Shown here piece after piece: positions 1-8,597 of a DNA stretch of 30,446 nt. The stretch spans positions 1 through 30,446 of the forward strand of contig JBDTLT010000045.1 in NCBI GenBank assembly GCA_039934635.1. Reading direction: 5' to 3'. A program made the position numbers and the translations under genes. Source of the stretch: DATLFA01 sp039934635. Lineage in GTDB: Bacteria; Actinomycetota; Acidimicrobiia; Acidimicrobiales; WLNW01. Below the pieces are notes generated by a model. It saw only the letters and a program-made list of their open reading frames with translations. It made no database searches and was not told the origin of the DNA. Each line of letters opens with the position of its first letter. Within the stretch, counting starts at the first letter, position 1.

Positions 1-98
1 TCGGGGCCGATGGCGAGGCGCTTGATGCTCGCGCCACCGACGTAGGCCTCGAGCCCGAGACCGTGGTGCATGTTGGGAATGTCGAAGCCGAACTCCAT
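1..98 (-). CDS. Partial CDS, 5' end only (unrecognised)
   Basis: The first 32 codons of a minus-strand gene run off the left edge. The ATG at 98-96 follows a GAGGGG purine run, and the reading frame is open to the edge. The visible start is MEFGFDIPNMHHGLGLEAY, followed by VGGASIKRLAIGP. I cannot assign a family from this much. The start lies 30 nt after the stop of the upstream short-chain dehydrogenase gene on the same strand, so the two probably form an operon and this product may act in the same pathway. The SD-like run is close to the ATG (about 3 nt), so the exact start is not certain. Confidence 0.55.
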   Translation of the reverse strand, partial: MEFGFDIPNMHHGLGLEAYVGGASIKRLAIGP

Positions 99-128
99 GA
101 CCCCTCGGATCGTCGGTGGATGACGACG

Positions 129-929
129 TCAGAGCGTGCCGTAGGGGAACTTCGCATCGACGGCGCCGTCGACGACGATCGTGCGCCCGGAGATGAACGA
201 CGACAGGTCCGACGTGAGGAACAACACGGCACCCGCGATGTCGACAGGCTTGCCCATCCGACCGAGCGGCACAACCGCGCTGTTGGCCACGCGCTGTTCC
301 TCGGTGAACGCCGCCTCCATGCGAGGAGTGAGGATCACGCCGGGCGCAATTGCGTTGGCCCGCACACCCAAAGGCCCGAGCTCGACGGCCAGCGACTGCA
401 CGTAGGCGACGAGACCGGCCTTGGCCGCGCCGTAGGCGGCATGCATCGGGGCCGCACTCAACGCGCTCGCCGAGGCGATGAAGACCATGGTGCCGCCGCC
501 GGTGGTGACCATGCGCTTGCCGAGCTCTTGGGAGATGAGGAACGCGTGACGCACGTTCATGTCGTGCGACCAGTTCCAATTGTCGTCGTCCATGTCCATG
601 AGGCTCGCCCAGCGCGCCATGCCGACGATGTCGACGAAGCCGTTGATGACACCGAGCTGCTCCTCGGCGAAGTCGCCGAGGCGGCGCGCCTCTTCACGCT
701 TGGTCACGTCGCCGGCCCACGGAATGCCGATGCCGATCTCTTGCGCGATGTCCGCGGCGCGATCTTCGTCGATGTCGACGCAGACGATCTTTGCCGCGCC
801 CGACTGCGTGAGCGCGTGGCACGTTTGGCGTCCCATGCCTTGCCCGGCGCCTATGACCACGTAGTTGCGTCCATCGACCCGCAAGAGGTCGAGGTAATCG
901 GGCACAGGCGAACTATCTGCGGCAACCAT
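129..929 (-). CDS. SDR family NAD(P)-dependent oxidoreductase
   Basis: Classical short-chain dehydrogenase/reductase of 266 aa, the usual family length. It shows the Rossmann glycine motif GAGQGMG (residues 27-33), an acidic VDIDED stretch at the end of beta-2 (51-56) that favours NAD(H), the catalytic serine region IASAS (151-155), YGAAK with Tyr166 and Lys170, and the C-terminal VDG of the family. The usual NNAG motif is replaced by DIVGMAR (100-106), a deviation seen in some divergent SDRs. The ATG at 929 has a good AAGGAG SD, so the start is well supported. It oxidises or reduces a hydroxyl/carbonyl group; the substrate is unknown. It lies in tandem with the FAD oxidase upstream (99 nt gap) and the partial gene downstream. 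Confidence 0.9.
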   Translation of the reverse strand: MVAADSSPVPDYLDLLRVDGRNYVVIGAGQGMGRQTCHALTQSGAAKIVCVDIDEDRAADIAQEIGIGIPWAGDVTKREEARRLGDFAEEQLGVINGFVDIVGMARWASLMDMDDDNWNWSHDMNVRHAFLISQELGKRMVTTGGGTMVFIASASALSAAPMHAAYGAAKAGLVAYVQSLAVELGPLGVRANAIAPGVILTPRMEAAFTEEQRVANSAVVPLGRMGKPVDIAGAVLFLTSDLSSFISGRTIVVDGAVDAKFPYGTL

Positions 930-944
930 GGCGCTCCTTCGGTC

Positions 945-971
945 CCGGCGAACGTGTCAACCGGCGAACGT
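945..971. repeat. Two perfect 11-bp direct repeats upstream of the SDR gene
   Basis: CCGGCGAACGT occurs at 945-955 and again at 961-971 (period 16), separated by GTCAA. On the minus strand the spacer forms part of a TTGACA hexamer (960-955), a consensus -35 sequence pointing at the SDR gene that starts at 929. The repeats therefore flank or overlap a plausible promoter element and could be a regulator binding site. No regulator is encoded next to it. Confidence 0.5.
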
Positions 972-1028
972 AGCAGCCGACCGCCACAGTGGCCGTCCCG
1001 TGTCAGTGCCGAATAGTGACGACCTCTG

Positions 1029-2357
1029 TCACGCAGGCTTGATGTTCTGATTGCCCCGGAACACGTTGTCGGGATCCCACTCGCCCTTGATGGCCGCGAG
1101 GCGGTTGTACTTCTCGTCGCCGAATGCGGCGCGGACCCGATCCTCTCCTTCGTCGCCGATGAAGTTCAGGTACACGCCACCGCTGGCGAAGCGCGCAATG
1201 TCGCGCCGGAAGGAGCGGGCCCACTCGATGTTCTTCGCGCTATCGGCGGCGTTCTCCCACATCGCAAAGGGATGCGTGATCCACGACACGGTCCGTTTCG
1301 TCAACGGCGTGGCGTCCTCGGGAACACGCGCGATCGCGCCGCCCCACGGAACGAGGATCTGTTGCGTGAACGGCGATTGGCGCTCCGACCCATACTTCAC
1401 GAAGACATCGAGTGCCTCGTCCGGGAACGCGTCGTGGTAGTCGCCGGACCAATAGTTGTGCAGGCCCGGTGGGTCGTCGATCATGCACTGGAAGCCCGCA
1501 TACGGCATCTCACCGACGAGATCCACCTCGGGAGCCATCTGGCGAAACGGTGCGAGTACCTCGGTCCCCTCGTTGGTGTCGCCCGACCACAACGCAGCGA
1601 GGGCAACGATGGTCCGGCCTTGCAGGTGAACCGGGATGAACGGTTCGGGCGGACCGGTGAGGAACACCAGCCCTGACCCGAGCGCGTCGGGGGCGGCGTA
1701 GGCGATGTCGCGATAGAGCCGCGCGACGTCCGGCGCGGCGTCGCCCGACCATGCCATCAAGCCGGCGGTGACCATCGGCCCGACCGGATGCAACCGGAAC
1801 ACGAACGAGGTCGCCACCCCGAAGTTGCCCCCGCCACCGTGCAGCGCCCAGAACAAGTCGGGGTTGTCGTCTGCGCTGGCCGTGACCTGCCGGCCATCGG
1901 CGGTGACCAGATCGACGGAGAGCAGGCTGTCGCACGTGAGCCCGAACCGTCGTTCGAGCCAGCCCGAACCGCCGCCGAGCGTGAGACCGGCAACACCGGT
2001 CGTCGATACCCGTCCTCCGGTCGTGGCGAGGCCGTGCTCCTGCGTTGCTCGGTCGAACTCGCCCCACGTCGCCCCCGCGCCGACGCGAACCTGCTGCGCG
2101 TCGCGGTCGACGTCGACGGTGTTCATCGAACGGACGTCGATGACGATGCCGTCGTTGTTGACCGACATCCCGGCAACCGAATGGCCCCCGGCCCGGACCG
2201 CGACCTCGTAACCCTCGCGCCCGGCAAGGGCGAGCGCATCGACGACGTCGGCGGCCGAGGTGCATTGCGCGATCACCGCGGGTCGTTTGTCGATCATTGC
2301 GTTGAACACGACGCGTGCCTCGTCGTAGCGCGGATCGTCCGGTTTGATGAGGTCCAT
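1029..2357 (-). CDS. FAD-binding oxidoreductase, berberine-bridge (BBE)-like
   Basis: Flavoprotein oxidase/dehydrogenase of the FAD_binding_4 plus BBE family, 442 aa from the chosen start. The N-terminal PCMH-type FAD domain contains VRAGGHSVAG, whose His is the usual 8-alpha-histidyl FAD attachment site, then TTGVAGLTLGGGSGW and WALHGGGGNFGVATSF. Where bicovalent BBE enzymes have a second flavin-linked Cys (GVCPTVG type), this protein has a Ser/Thr (VSTTGVA), so single His linkage is expected. The C-terminal BBE domain ends in KGEWDPDNVFRGNQNI, typical of the family. The ATG at 2357 has AAGG 8 nt upstream; an ATG two codons earlier (2363) abuts the SD and is less likely. The substrate is unknown; relatives oxidise sugars, alcohols, alkaloids or polyketides. 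It is divergent from the MOSC gene. Confidence 0.9.
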   Translation of the reverse strand: MDLIKPDDPRYDEARVVFNAMIDKRPAVIAQCTSAADVVDALALAGREGYEVAVRAGGHSVAGMSVNNDGIVIDVRSMNTVDVDRDAQQVRVGAGATWGEFDRATQEHGLATTGGRVSTTGVAGLTLGGGSGWLERRFGLTCDSLLSVDLVTADGRQVTASADDNPDLFWALHGGGGNFGVATSFVFRLHPVGPMVTAGLMAWSGDAAPDVARLYRDIAYAAPDALGSGLVFLTGPPEPFIPVHLQGRTIVALAALWSGDTNEGTEVLAPFRQMAPEVDLVGEMPYAGFQCMIDDPPGLHNYWSGDYHDAFPDEALDVFVKYGSERQSPFTQQILVPWGGAIARVPEDATPLTKRTVSWITHPFAMWENAADSAKNIEWARSFRRDIARFASGGVYLNFIGDEGEDRVRAAFGDEKYNRLAAIKGEWDPDNVFRGNQNIKPA

Positions 2358-2463
2358 AGCCATCCCCTTCGGCTCTTTGCAGTACAAGTCTCATCCTGCA
2401 GAGGTCGCGTTACAAGAGATTCCCGTTAGACAACGGGCGCCGACTCGAGATTTGGAGACCACC

Positions 2464-3117
2464 GTGACCATGACCGTCGCCGGACTGTGGCGCTATCCCG
2501 TGAAGTCGATGGCCGGCGAGGCGATCCCCGCCGCCGAGCTCACTTTCGACGGAATCCCCGGGGATCGCACCGTGCACGTGCGGGGGCCCGAAGGCGTGCG
2601 CAACTCGCGGTCTCGTCGCTACTACCACTTGCTCGGCCTGCACGCGACGCTTGGCCCCGACGGTCAACCTCTCGTCGACGGCCATCGTTGGGACTCCCCC
2701 GACGCGCTCGCGCTCGTTCGCGCGGCCGCCGGACCTGATGCCGAGTTGGCCCGCTACGACGGCCTGGAACGCTTCGACATCTTGCCGCTGCTCGTCGCAA
2801 CGGACGGCGCCGTTGCCGAGTTCGGGCGCGACATCCGCCGGCTGCGGCCCAACATCTTGATCGGTGGAGTCGACGGGCTGACAGAGGTCGAATGGCCGGG
2901 CGCCGAGTTGCACATCGGCGACGCGATCATCGATCTCGATTCACTGCGACCGCGCTGCCCGATGACCACCGTCGACCCCGACACGCTCGAACGCGATCCC
3001 GAAGTGTTGAAGGACATCATCCATCGCTTCGGCGGAGCGCTGGCGCTCAACGCGGACGTGATCCGGCCGGGCACGATACGCGTCGGCGACGTCGTCCGCC
3101 TGGTTCGTGGCGACTGA
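2464..3117 (+). CDS. MOSC domain-containing protein
   Basis: 217-aa protein with an N-terminal MOSC_N beta-barrel (start TMTVAGLWRYPVKSMAGE) and a MOSC domain ending in RFGGALALNADVIRPGTIRVGD. The conserved Cys of MOSC proteins, which ligates the molybdenum cofactor in mARC/YiiM-type enzymes, is visible in SLRPRCPMTTVDPDT. The family transfers sulfur or reduces N-hydroxylated substrates with Moco; the activity here is not predictable. The start is a GTG at 2464 with GGAG six nt upstream; the in-frame ATG at 2470 would be 12 nt from the SD. It is transcribed divergently from the FAD oxidase across 106 bp, in which TACAAG occurs twice (2382-2387 and 2411-2416). Its 3' end faces the SDR at 3131 with a 13-nt gap. 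Confidence 0.88.
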   Translation: MTMTVAGLWRYPVKSMAGEAIPAAELTFDGIPGDRTVHVRGPEGVRNSRSRRYYHLLGLHATLGPDGQPLVDGHRWDSPDALALVRAAAGPDAELARYDGLERFDILPLLVATDGAVAEFGRDIRRLRPNILIGGVDGLTEVEWPGAELHIGDAIIDLDSLRPRCPMTTVDPDTLERDPEVLKDIIHRFGGALALNADVIRPGTIRVGDVVRLVRGD

Positions 3118-3130
3118 GCCCTCGTAGCGG

Positions 3131-3973
3131 TCAGTCTTCGGGGACGTCGGCGAGGATGGCGGCAAAACGCGCCTCGAGCGTGGCGCGCGCCGACGCGTGC
3201 GTGATGATCCAGAACCGATCGCGCCGGATCGCGTCGAGCGTCATCGCTGCTACTTCTTCCGGCGTGCTGCCGTCATCGCCATAGAGACCCTCACGGATCA
3301 TCAGACGCACACTCTCGGCCACATCGGTGCGTTGCTCGGCGCCCAACGCGGCAGGTCGATTGCGCTCGGCCTCCATCACCTTCGTCCCGACCGAACTCGG
3401 GCACAACACGCTGACCCCGATGGGGCTCTGCTCCATGCGCAACTCGGCGTGCAGCGTCTCGGACAACGAGACGACGCCGACCTTGCTCACGGCATAGGGC
3501 CCGATGAACGGGATACCGCTCCACAGCCCTGCGATCGACGATGTGTTCACGATGTGGGCCGGCGTTCCCTGTGCCCGCATGATGGGGACGAAGCTCTGCA
3601 CGCCGTTGACGACACCCCAAAGGTTGACCGCGAGCACCCAGCGCCAATCGGCCATGGTCTGATCGGCCAACAGGTTGAACGTCGACACGCCGGCGTTGTT
3701 GCACAGTACGTCGACACGACCGAACCGGTCGACGGCCGCGCGCGCGAGACGGTCGACCGCGTCGGCGTCGGCGACATCGGTGGGTACCGCGAGCGCCTCG
3801 ACTCCATCGGCATTCAACGCCGCAGTGGTTCGTTCCAGCGCGCCTTCTTCGACGTCGGCCAGCACCACGCGGCCGCCCGCCGCGCCGAAGGCCTCCGCGA
3901 GCGCGGCCCCGATGCCGCTGCCGGCGCCGGTCACGACGGCCACGTGACCCGGCTGCAGCACGTTCTCACTCAT
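3131..3973 (-). CDS. SDR family NAD(P)-dependent oxidoreductase
   Basis: 280-aa classical SDR. It shows TGAGSGIG (15-22), ADVEE after beta-2, NNAG (92-95), the serine pair in NTSS (145-146), YAVSK with Tyr160 and Lys164, and a C-terminal extension of about 30 residues (EEVAAMTLDAIRRDRFWI...) found in many actinobacterial SDRs. The start is the ATG at 3973 with a GGGGGA SD; a GTG four codons upstream (3985) is less likely because it lies inside the SD run. It lies 54 nt downstream of the CoA-transferase gene on the same strand, so a two-gene transcript is likely. The specific substrate is unknown; the neighbour points to CoA-linked catabolism. Confidence 0.9.
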   Translation of the reverse strand: MSENVLQPGHVAVVTGAGSGIGAALAEAFGAAGGRVVLADVEEGALERTTAALNADGVEALAVPTDVADADAVDRLARAAVDRFGRVDVLCNNAGVSTFNLLADQTMADWRWVLAVNLWGVVNGVQSFVPIMRAQGTPAHIVNTSSIAGLWSGIPFIGPYAVSKVGVVSLSETLHAELRMEQSPIGVSVLCPSSVGTKVMEAERNRPAALGAEQRTDVAESVRLMIREGLYGDDGSTPEEVAAMTLDAIRRDRFWIITHASARATLEARFAAILADVPED

Positions 3974-4027
3974 CGGTTCCCCCACTGCGAACTCGCGTCG
4001 AGTCGCGCGAGGGGTGCATCATCGCGC

Positions 4028-5218
4028 CTAGCGAACAGTGCCCGCCGCGCGTAGCTCGCTGATCTCCGCATCGGACAAGCCCGCCCCGCGGAGTATCTCG
4101 TCGGTGTGCTCGCCCATCAGCGGAGCAGGCGCGCCGAGCGTGGCCGGCGTCTCGGAGAATCGAGCAACCGGTGCGGGCTCGCGCATCGGCCCGGCGATGG
4201 GATGCGTGCGCTCGGCGAATGTCCCGTTGGCAAGCGCTTGCGGATGTGCCGGCAACTCGTCCACGTCGAGCACGGGCACCGCGCCGACACCCTCGGCGGC
4301 CAACCGTTCGAGTGCTTCGGCAACGGTCAGCTCGCTCGCCCGCTCGATCACGCGGCGACGTTCGGCCGCGAGCTCAGGGCTCGCCAACCGCTGCCGGCCG
4401 GTGGCGAAGCGCGGATCGTCGGCGAGCTCTGGCGCGCCGTAGGCGCGACACCAGCCTTGAAACTCCGCATCGGATACCGGCGCGCACGTCGTCCAACCGT
4501 CACGATGGCGCGTCAAGCTGCTGCCTTCCCGGGGCGCCATGATGGTTGCATCTTCGCTCAGCAACGTGGCGGCAGTGCCCGCGTCGGGCCACAAGAACGA
4601 CACGGTGGCGTCGAGCATAGAGATGCGGATGTGCTGACCCGATGCACCGTTGGCTCGCGCGAGCAGCGCGGCGGTCGTCGCCTGAGCGGCGGTGAGTGCG
4701 GTGATCTTGTCGCACACCAGGTTCTGCACAGGGCGCGGTTCGCCGGCGTCGCCCTGCACCGCTGCCATGCCCGAGACGGCTTGGATGAGGTTGTCGTAGA
4801 CCCGCAGGTTGGCGAGCGGCCCGTCAAAGCCGAACCCCGCGATCGACACGTAGATGAGCGAGGGATTGACCGCGCCCAATTCGTCGTAGCCGATGCCCAT
4901 TCGATCGGCGACCCCCGGCCGGAAGTTCTGTATGAGCACATCGGCGTGCTCGACCAGGCGTCGCAGCACGGCGCGCCCGCTCTCGCCGGACAGGTCGAGA
5001 ACAAGTGACCGCTTTCCCCGATTTGCGAGGCAGAACATCGCCGTCATGTCGTTGTTGCGCGAGCCGACCATGCGCGTCAGGTCACCCGCGCCGGGAGCCT
5101 CGATCTTGATGACGTCCGCGCCTTGATCGGCGAGCAAGACCGTGGCGAGCGGGCCGGACAGCACTGTCGAAAGGTCGATGACCCGCACGCCGTGAAGCGG
5201 TCCGCGTTGTGTGGTCAT
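4028..5218 (-). CDS. CaiB/BaiF family III CoA-transferase
   Basis: 396-aa full-length family III acyl-CoA transferase. The N-terminal GVRVIDLSTVLSGPLAT and ADQGADVIKIEAPGAGD are typical, as are NRGKRSLVLDL and DVLIQNFRPGVADRMG. The catalytic Asp that forms the acyl-anhydride in formyl-CoA transferase corresponds to Asp170 in LVCDKITALTAAQA. The enzyme moves CoA between carboxylic acids; relatives act on carnitine, bile acids, oxalate and aromatic acids. The ATG at 5218 has no strong SD. It is followed by an SDR gene and diverges from a SnoaL-like gene over 108 bp, consistent with a small catabolic unit. The substrate cannot be told from the sequence. Confidence 0.92.
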   Translation of the reverse strand: MTTQRGPLHGVRVIDLSTVLSGPLATVLLADQGADVIKIEAPGAGDLTRMVGSRNNDMTAMFCLANRGKRSLVLDLSGESGRAVLRRLVEHADVLIQNFRPGVADRMGIGYDELGAVNPSLIYVSIAGFGFDGPLANLRVYDNLIQAVSGMAAVQGDAGEPRPVQNLVCDKITALTAAQATTAALLARANGASGQHIRISMLDATVSFLWPDAGTAATLLSEDATIMAPREGSSLTRHRDGWTTCAPVSDAEFQGWCRAYGAPELADDPRFATGRQRLASPELAAERRRVIERASELTVAEALERLAAEGVGAVPVLDVDELPAHPQALANGTFAERTHPIAGPMREPAPVARFSETPATLGAPAPLMGEHTDEILRGAGLSDAEISELRAAGTVR

Positions 5219-5326
5219 CGAGCTACTTGGTCAGCCATGCATCGGAAAAGTAGACGATGCTGTCCTGTACGGAGGCGAGACCATTCACCTTCTTATCCCA
5301 ATGATCACTTCCGAAGGTACACACCG

Positions 5327-5800
5327 ATGCAGACACCGCCGAACGAACCGCAGGCGCAGCTTCGCTGGCTCGTCGACCGCGCCCAGATCAGCGACGTACT
5401 CGTCGAGTACGCACGGTGCGCCGACGCCGCCGACTGGTCGGCCATGGGCGAGCTGTTCACCGAAGACGGCCAAGCCGTCTTCGGGGCCCGCAGCTTCCGG
5501 GGTCGCAACTTCGGCGACGCCGCAGGAGCCGTCATGGCAACGTTCTACGGCACACACCACATGTCGACGAACCACGCGATCCAAATCGACGGTGATCGCG
5601 CGAAGAGCCGCTCCTACCTGCAAGCAATCCACCTCACCGATCCCGACGACAACAGCCAGCACCACGACGTGGGCGGCTGGTATGACAACGAGTTCGTCAG
5701 GACACCCGACGGCTGGCGCTTCACCCGCGTCGAGCTCTCATTCGTGTGGACCGCCGGCGCGCCGGGGCCGATAGCAACCATCATTGGGCCGAAGCCCTAA
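5327..5800 (+). CDS. SnoaL-like / NTF2-fold protein
   Basis: 157-aa protein of the SnoaL_4/NTF2-like superfamily. It starts MQTPPNEPQAQLRWLVDRAQI and has the hallmark segment ISDVLVEYARCADAADWSAMGELFTEDG, then a beta-sheet tail with GGWYDNEFVRTPDGWRFTR. Relatives are small cyclases, dehydratases or isomerases, or ligand-binding proteins without catalysis. The ATG at 5327 has AAGG about 10 nt upstream; the frame is open farther upstream, but homology starts here. It is divergent from the CoA-transferase gene. Its TAA stop overlaps the TAG stop of the convergent minus-strand gene by three nt, within CTAA (5797-5800). Confidence 0.85.
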   Translation: MQTPPNEPQAQLRWLVDRAQISDVLVEYARCADAADWSAMGELFTEDGQAVFGARSFRGRNFGDAAGAVMATFYGTHHMSTNHAIQIDGDRAKSRSYLQAIHLTDPDDNSQHHDVGGWYDNEFVRTPDGWRFTRVELSFVWTAGAPGPIATIIGPKP

Positions 5801-6708
5801 AGGACACCGCGCGCGACCGCTGCGACGTCGTAGCCGGGGCGCAGGTCGAGGCCGACGGCGTCGTGGGTGCCGACGCGATGCACCGCTACCTTCGGGGGCC
5901 AGGTGCCATCGAGCGCGAGTCCTCCGTAGAACACCCAATGCCCGTCGCGTGACCAGACGGCGTAACCGTAATCCTCGCCGTACTCACCGCGGGGCTGATC
6001 GATCATCGTCGCCACCGTCGACGCGACGTCGATGATGACGAGCTGCATCTGGCGCCCGCCGGCCGTGCCGCCTACGAGGCTCCCCCGCGTCGCGGCGAGG
6101 GCCGCGAGCTTGGTGCCGTCCGGTGAGAAGCCGCCACCGCCGATGAACCCGAACGTACCCTCGGGCGCCGGCACCTCGCGCTGCACCCCGCTACGACGAT
6201 CCGTGATCACCAACGCGCAACCCGGGTCGGCGCACGAAGCACGCGTCCACGCGTCGAGATCGCTGACCGCGTCGCGGTACGACCCGATGAGATATCGGCC
6301 GCCCGCGTAGGGCGCCGCCATCGGTGGAGCGGTCGGCGTCCACGACGACCGATCCGCCGTCGATGTCACGCGCACGCGGCCCGTCTCGGGGTCGCCGATC
6401 GTCACGCGATCGGTGTTCCCCCATACGAGCTCCGCATCGATCCCTTCGGTACGGATCGCGTTCGCCGTCGCAGTCGCGCCGGCAATCGTCGCGACGTCCC
6501 CAGTGTCTTCGGCATGACGCACCGCGAGGATCGCGACGATTAACGCACCCAGCGCGACGACACCGGTCGCGACGAATCGGCGGTTGCGGCGGCGACGCTC
6601 ACGCTGTGCTGCGACACCGTGGGCTGCGCTCAGCACGCGAGTCGCGCCGCGCGCGTTGCCCCGCTGCGCCACCGTTTCGAGCTGCTCGATGAGATCTACC
6701 ATCGTCAC
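5797..6708 (-). CDS. One-helix membrane protein with PD40/TolB-like repeats, coupled to an ECF sigma factor
   Basis: About 303 aa. The N-terminal 45 residues are basic and cytoplasmic, with a RERRRRNRRF stretch, followed by one transmembrane helix (about 46-64). The C-terminal domain is predicted extracytoplasmic and contains two PD40-like motifs, GFSPDGTKLAALAAT and WSRDGHWVFYGG, as in TolB beta-propellers. The position suggests an anti-sigma or signal-sensing partner: its GTG at 6708 overlaps the sigma factor TGA as GTGA, and an AGGAGG SD precedes it. An ATG two codons later (6702) is an equally plausible start. I see no canonical zinc-binding anti-sigma motif (HxxxCxxC) in the N-terminus, so the anti-sigma role is inference. 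Confidence 0.7.
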   Translation of the reverse strand: MTMVDLIEQLETVAQRGNARGATRVLSAAHGVAAQRERRRRNRRFVATGVVALGALIVAILAVRHAEDTGDVATIAGATATANAIRTEGIDAELVWGNTDRVTIGDPETGRVRVTSTADRSSWTPTAPPMAAPYAGGRYLIGSYRDAVSDLDAWTRASCADPGCALVITDRRSGVQREVPAPEGTFGFIGGGGFSPDGTKLAALAATRGSLVGGTAGGRQMQLVIIDVASTVATMIDQPRGEYGEDYGYAVWSRDGHWVFYGGLALDGTWPPKVAVHRVGTHDAVGLDLRPGYDVAAVARGVL

Positions 6709-7205
6709 TCCGCCTCCTGGATCGTGAGCTCGCGACGCAGCCGCGCCAGCGCCCGCGACGACCGCTTCCTCGCCGCGGGTTCGGCCATGCCCAGCAGCGC
6801 CGCGATCTCTGCGTAGGGTCGCCGCTCGACCACCGACAGGTACAGCAACGCTCGATCACGGGCGTCGAGCCGTCGGAGTTCGTCGAGATCGGACGGGTAC
6901 GCGTCGACTACTTCACCGGTATCGCTCGCGGCGAGCCGGCGGTGCGCGTCGTCGCGCGTCAATCGTCCACGCCAACCATTGGAGGCCAGCCGCACAATCG
7001 CCGTGCGCAGGTACGCACCGGGATTCTCGAGACGAACGAGTGGGCCGTGGCGCAACGCGCGGGCCACCGCCTCTTGGATCAGATCGTCGGGGTCGTGATC
7101 GGGCCAGCCGACCACGGCCGCGAAACGACGAAGATCGTCATAGAGCGACGCGAACAGTGACCCGTCATCCCCCAGTTGTGTCGCCGCTTCGCCCACCACA
7201 TCCAT
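6705..7205 (-). CDS. ECF-type RNA polymerase sigma factor
   Basis: About 166 aa, the size of an extracytoplasmic-function sigma factor. Region 2 is visible as SLYDDLRRFAAVVGWPDHDP then DDLIQEAVARALR, and the segment NPGAYLRTAIVRLASNGWRG fits regions 2.3-2.4. Region 4 is LDARDRALLYLSVVERRPYAEI then AALLGMAEPAARKRSSRALARL, with the helix-turn-helix. It resembles the actinobacterial SigE-family group. The start is uncertain: a GTG at 7220 lacks an SD, the ATG at 7205 has AGGG only 3 nt upstream, and a GTG at 7199 would have better spacing. It is coupled to the downstream membrane protein gene, a common arrangement for a sigma factor and its controller. Confidence 0.85.
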   Translation of the reverse strand: MDVVGEAATQLGDDGSLFASLYDDLRRFAAVVGWPDHDPDDLIQEAVARALRHGPLVRLENPGAYLRTAIVRLASNGWRGRLTRDDAHRRLAASDTGEVVDAYPSDLDELRRLDARDRALLYLSVVERRPYAEIAALLGMAEPAARKRSSRALARLRRELTIQEAE

Positions 7206-7271
7206 CAACCCTATGGACACACCGGCAGCGCGGTTCGTGACACGCCGTGTTGACGGGTCAGGCGAAGAGCA

Positions 7272-8597
7272 TCACGGAACCAGTTCGGGTTGGCGGGCCG
7301 TCGAGTCGATGGCCGCGACCTCGGGAAGGCCTTGCGCCGCGCACGGCCCGCGTTTGCCGGCCTTGCTACCGACGATGCGGTCCGCCGGCTCACCCAGTCG
7401 GCGCAACAGAAGAATCGGCGGCAGCGCGAGCAATGTCGTGAAACCACCGGCGATGTAGCCCGTCGCCACCGATTGCACGCGCGAGAGGTAGCCGAGCCCG
7501 AGCGGCCCTCCGACACCACCGGCGCTGCCTACCATCGAGATGAACGACACGACGGTGGCGCGCTCCGCCGACGGGACGACCTCATGCACGTATGCCTGTT
7601 GCACCGGCGCCGCGACGCCCATCGCGGCGATTGCCAACAACAGGAGTGCGACCGACGGCCAAAACGAATCGGCCACACCTACACCGACTGCACCGACGGC
7701 GAGCGCAATCGTCGAGCCGAACAGCAGCGTGCTGCGCTTGCCGCAATAACGGGCGAAGATCTCGACAATGCCGTTGCCCGCGATCGTCGCCAGCGCGATC
7801 AGCGCCGACACGACGCCCGACACCCACACCGCGTCGCGTCCGAGCAACTCGAGGAAGTACGGCTGCCACGCGTAGAAGCCCCACATCAGGAATGCGCTCT
7901 GGAAGACCGAGACGAACATGAGCAACCGCAGTGATCGCCGGTTCCACCCGAACGTCAGGCTCGACCGCAGCACACTGCGCAGTTCGTCTGGCAGCGCCGA
8001 AAGGCTGGTCGCACGCGGCGTGAACCCGATGTCGTGCATCACCTTGAAGCCGACCACGAACGCCGCCCCGAGAAGGCCGGCTCGCAGCACATACGGCCAC
8101 GCAAGGTCGATGGTACCGAGTAGCCCACCGCTCACCGAGCCGATGAGCATCGCCGCACCGGACACCATCGAGCCGCGCGCGAAGATCGGGTCGAGCTGCC
8201 CTTCGTAGCCGGTTTCACGAAGGGCATCGACCAACCACGCTTCGACCGCGCCGGAATAGAAGCAGAAGCCGAACCCGAGCACGATCGACGCCAGCACGAA
8301 CAGCAACAATCCACCGCCGGCCACCGAGATCGCGACATAGCCAAGCGTGCCGACCATCAACGTCACCGCGCTCAACAAGAACGAGCGACGACGCCCTGCC
8401 GTGTCGGCGACGACACCGGTCGGGATCTCGAAGAGGATCGTGCCGACCGTGAACGCCGAGTTGGCGATGAAGACCTGAAAGATGTCGAGCCCCGAGTGGA
8501 GCAAGAACAACGTGTTGACGCCCCAGATGACCGACGCCGAAAGCGTGAAGAGCCCGGAGATCACGAGGTAGGCCCGCACGACGCGTGCGGGTGTCAT
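7272..8597 (-). CDS. MFS transporter
   Basis: 441-aa Major Facilitator Superfamily permease with about 12 hydrophobic helices. The family signature after helix 2 is clear: FEIPTGVVADTAGRRRSF, matching the G-x-x-x-D-x-x-G-R-R motif A. The chosen ATG at 8597 gives MTPARVVRAYLVISGL and overlaps the stop of the upstream SRPBCC gene as ATGA, so the two are translationally coupled. The frame is open much farther upstream, but that part is an arginine-rich shadow of the SRPBCC gene. It is probably an efflux or uptake permease for a small molecule; the substrate is unknown. Confidence 0.88.
   Translation of the reverse strand: MTPARVVRAYLVISGLFTLSASVIWGVNTLFLLHSGLDIFQVFIANSAFTVGTILFEIPTGVVADTAGRRRSFLLSAVTLMVGTLGYVAISVAGGGLLLFVLASIVLGFGFCFYSGAVEAWLVDALRETGYEGQLDPIFARGSMVSGAAMLIGSVSGGLLGTIDLAWPYVLRAGLLGAAFVVGFKVMHDIGFTPRATSLSALPDELRSVLRSSLTFGWNRRSLRLLMFVSVFQSAFLMWGFYAWQPYFLELLGRDAVWVSGVVSALIALATIAGNGIVEIFARYCGKRSTLLFGSTIALAVGAVGVGVADSFWPSVALLLLAIAAMGVAAPVQQAYVHEVVPSAERATVVSFISMVGSAGGVGGPLGLGYLSRVQSVATGYIAGGFTTLLALPPILLLRRLGEPADRIVGSKAGKRGPCAAQGLPEVAAIDSTARQPELVP

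Noticed and set aside
63..1016. 317-aa plus-strand open frame
   Set aside because: It covers the complement of the SDR gene and has no recognisable domain; the minus-strand SDR has motifs and an SD.
2382..2416. TACAAG repeated in the FAD oxidase/MOSC divergent region
   Set aside because: Only 6 bp with 29-nt period and no symmetry; may be chance, so it is mentioned only under the MOSC gene.
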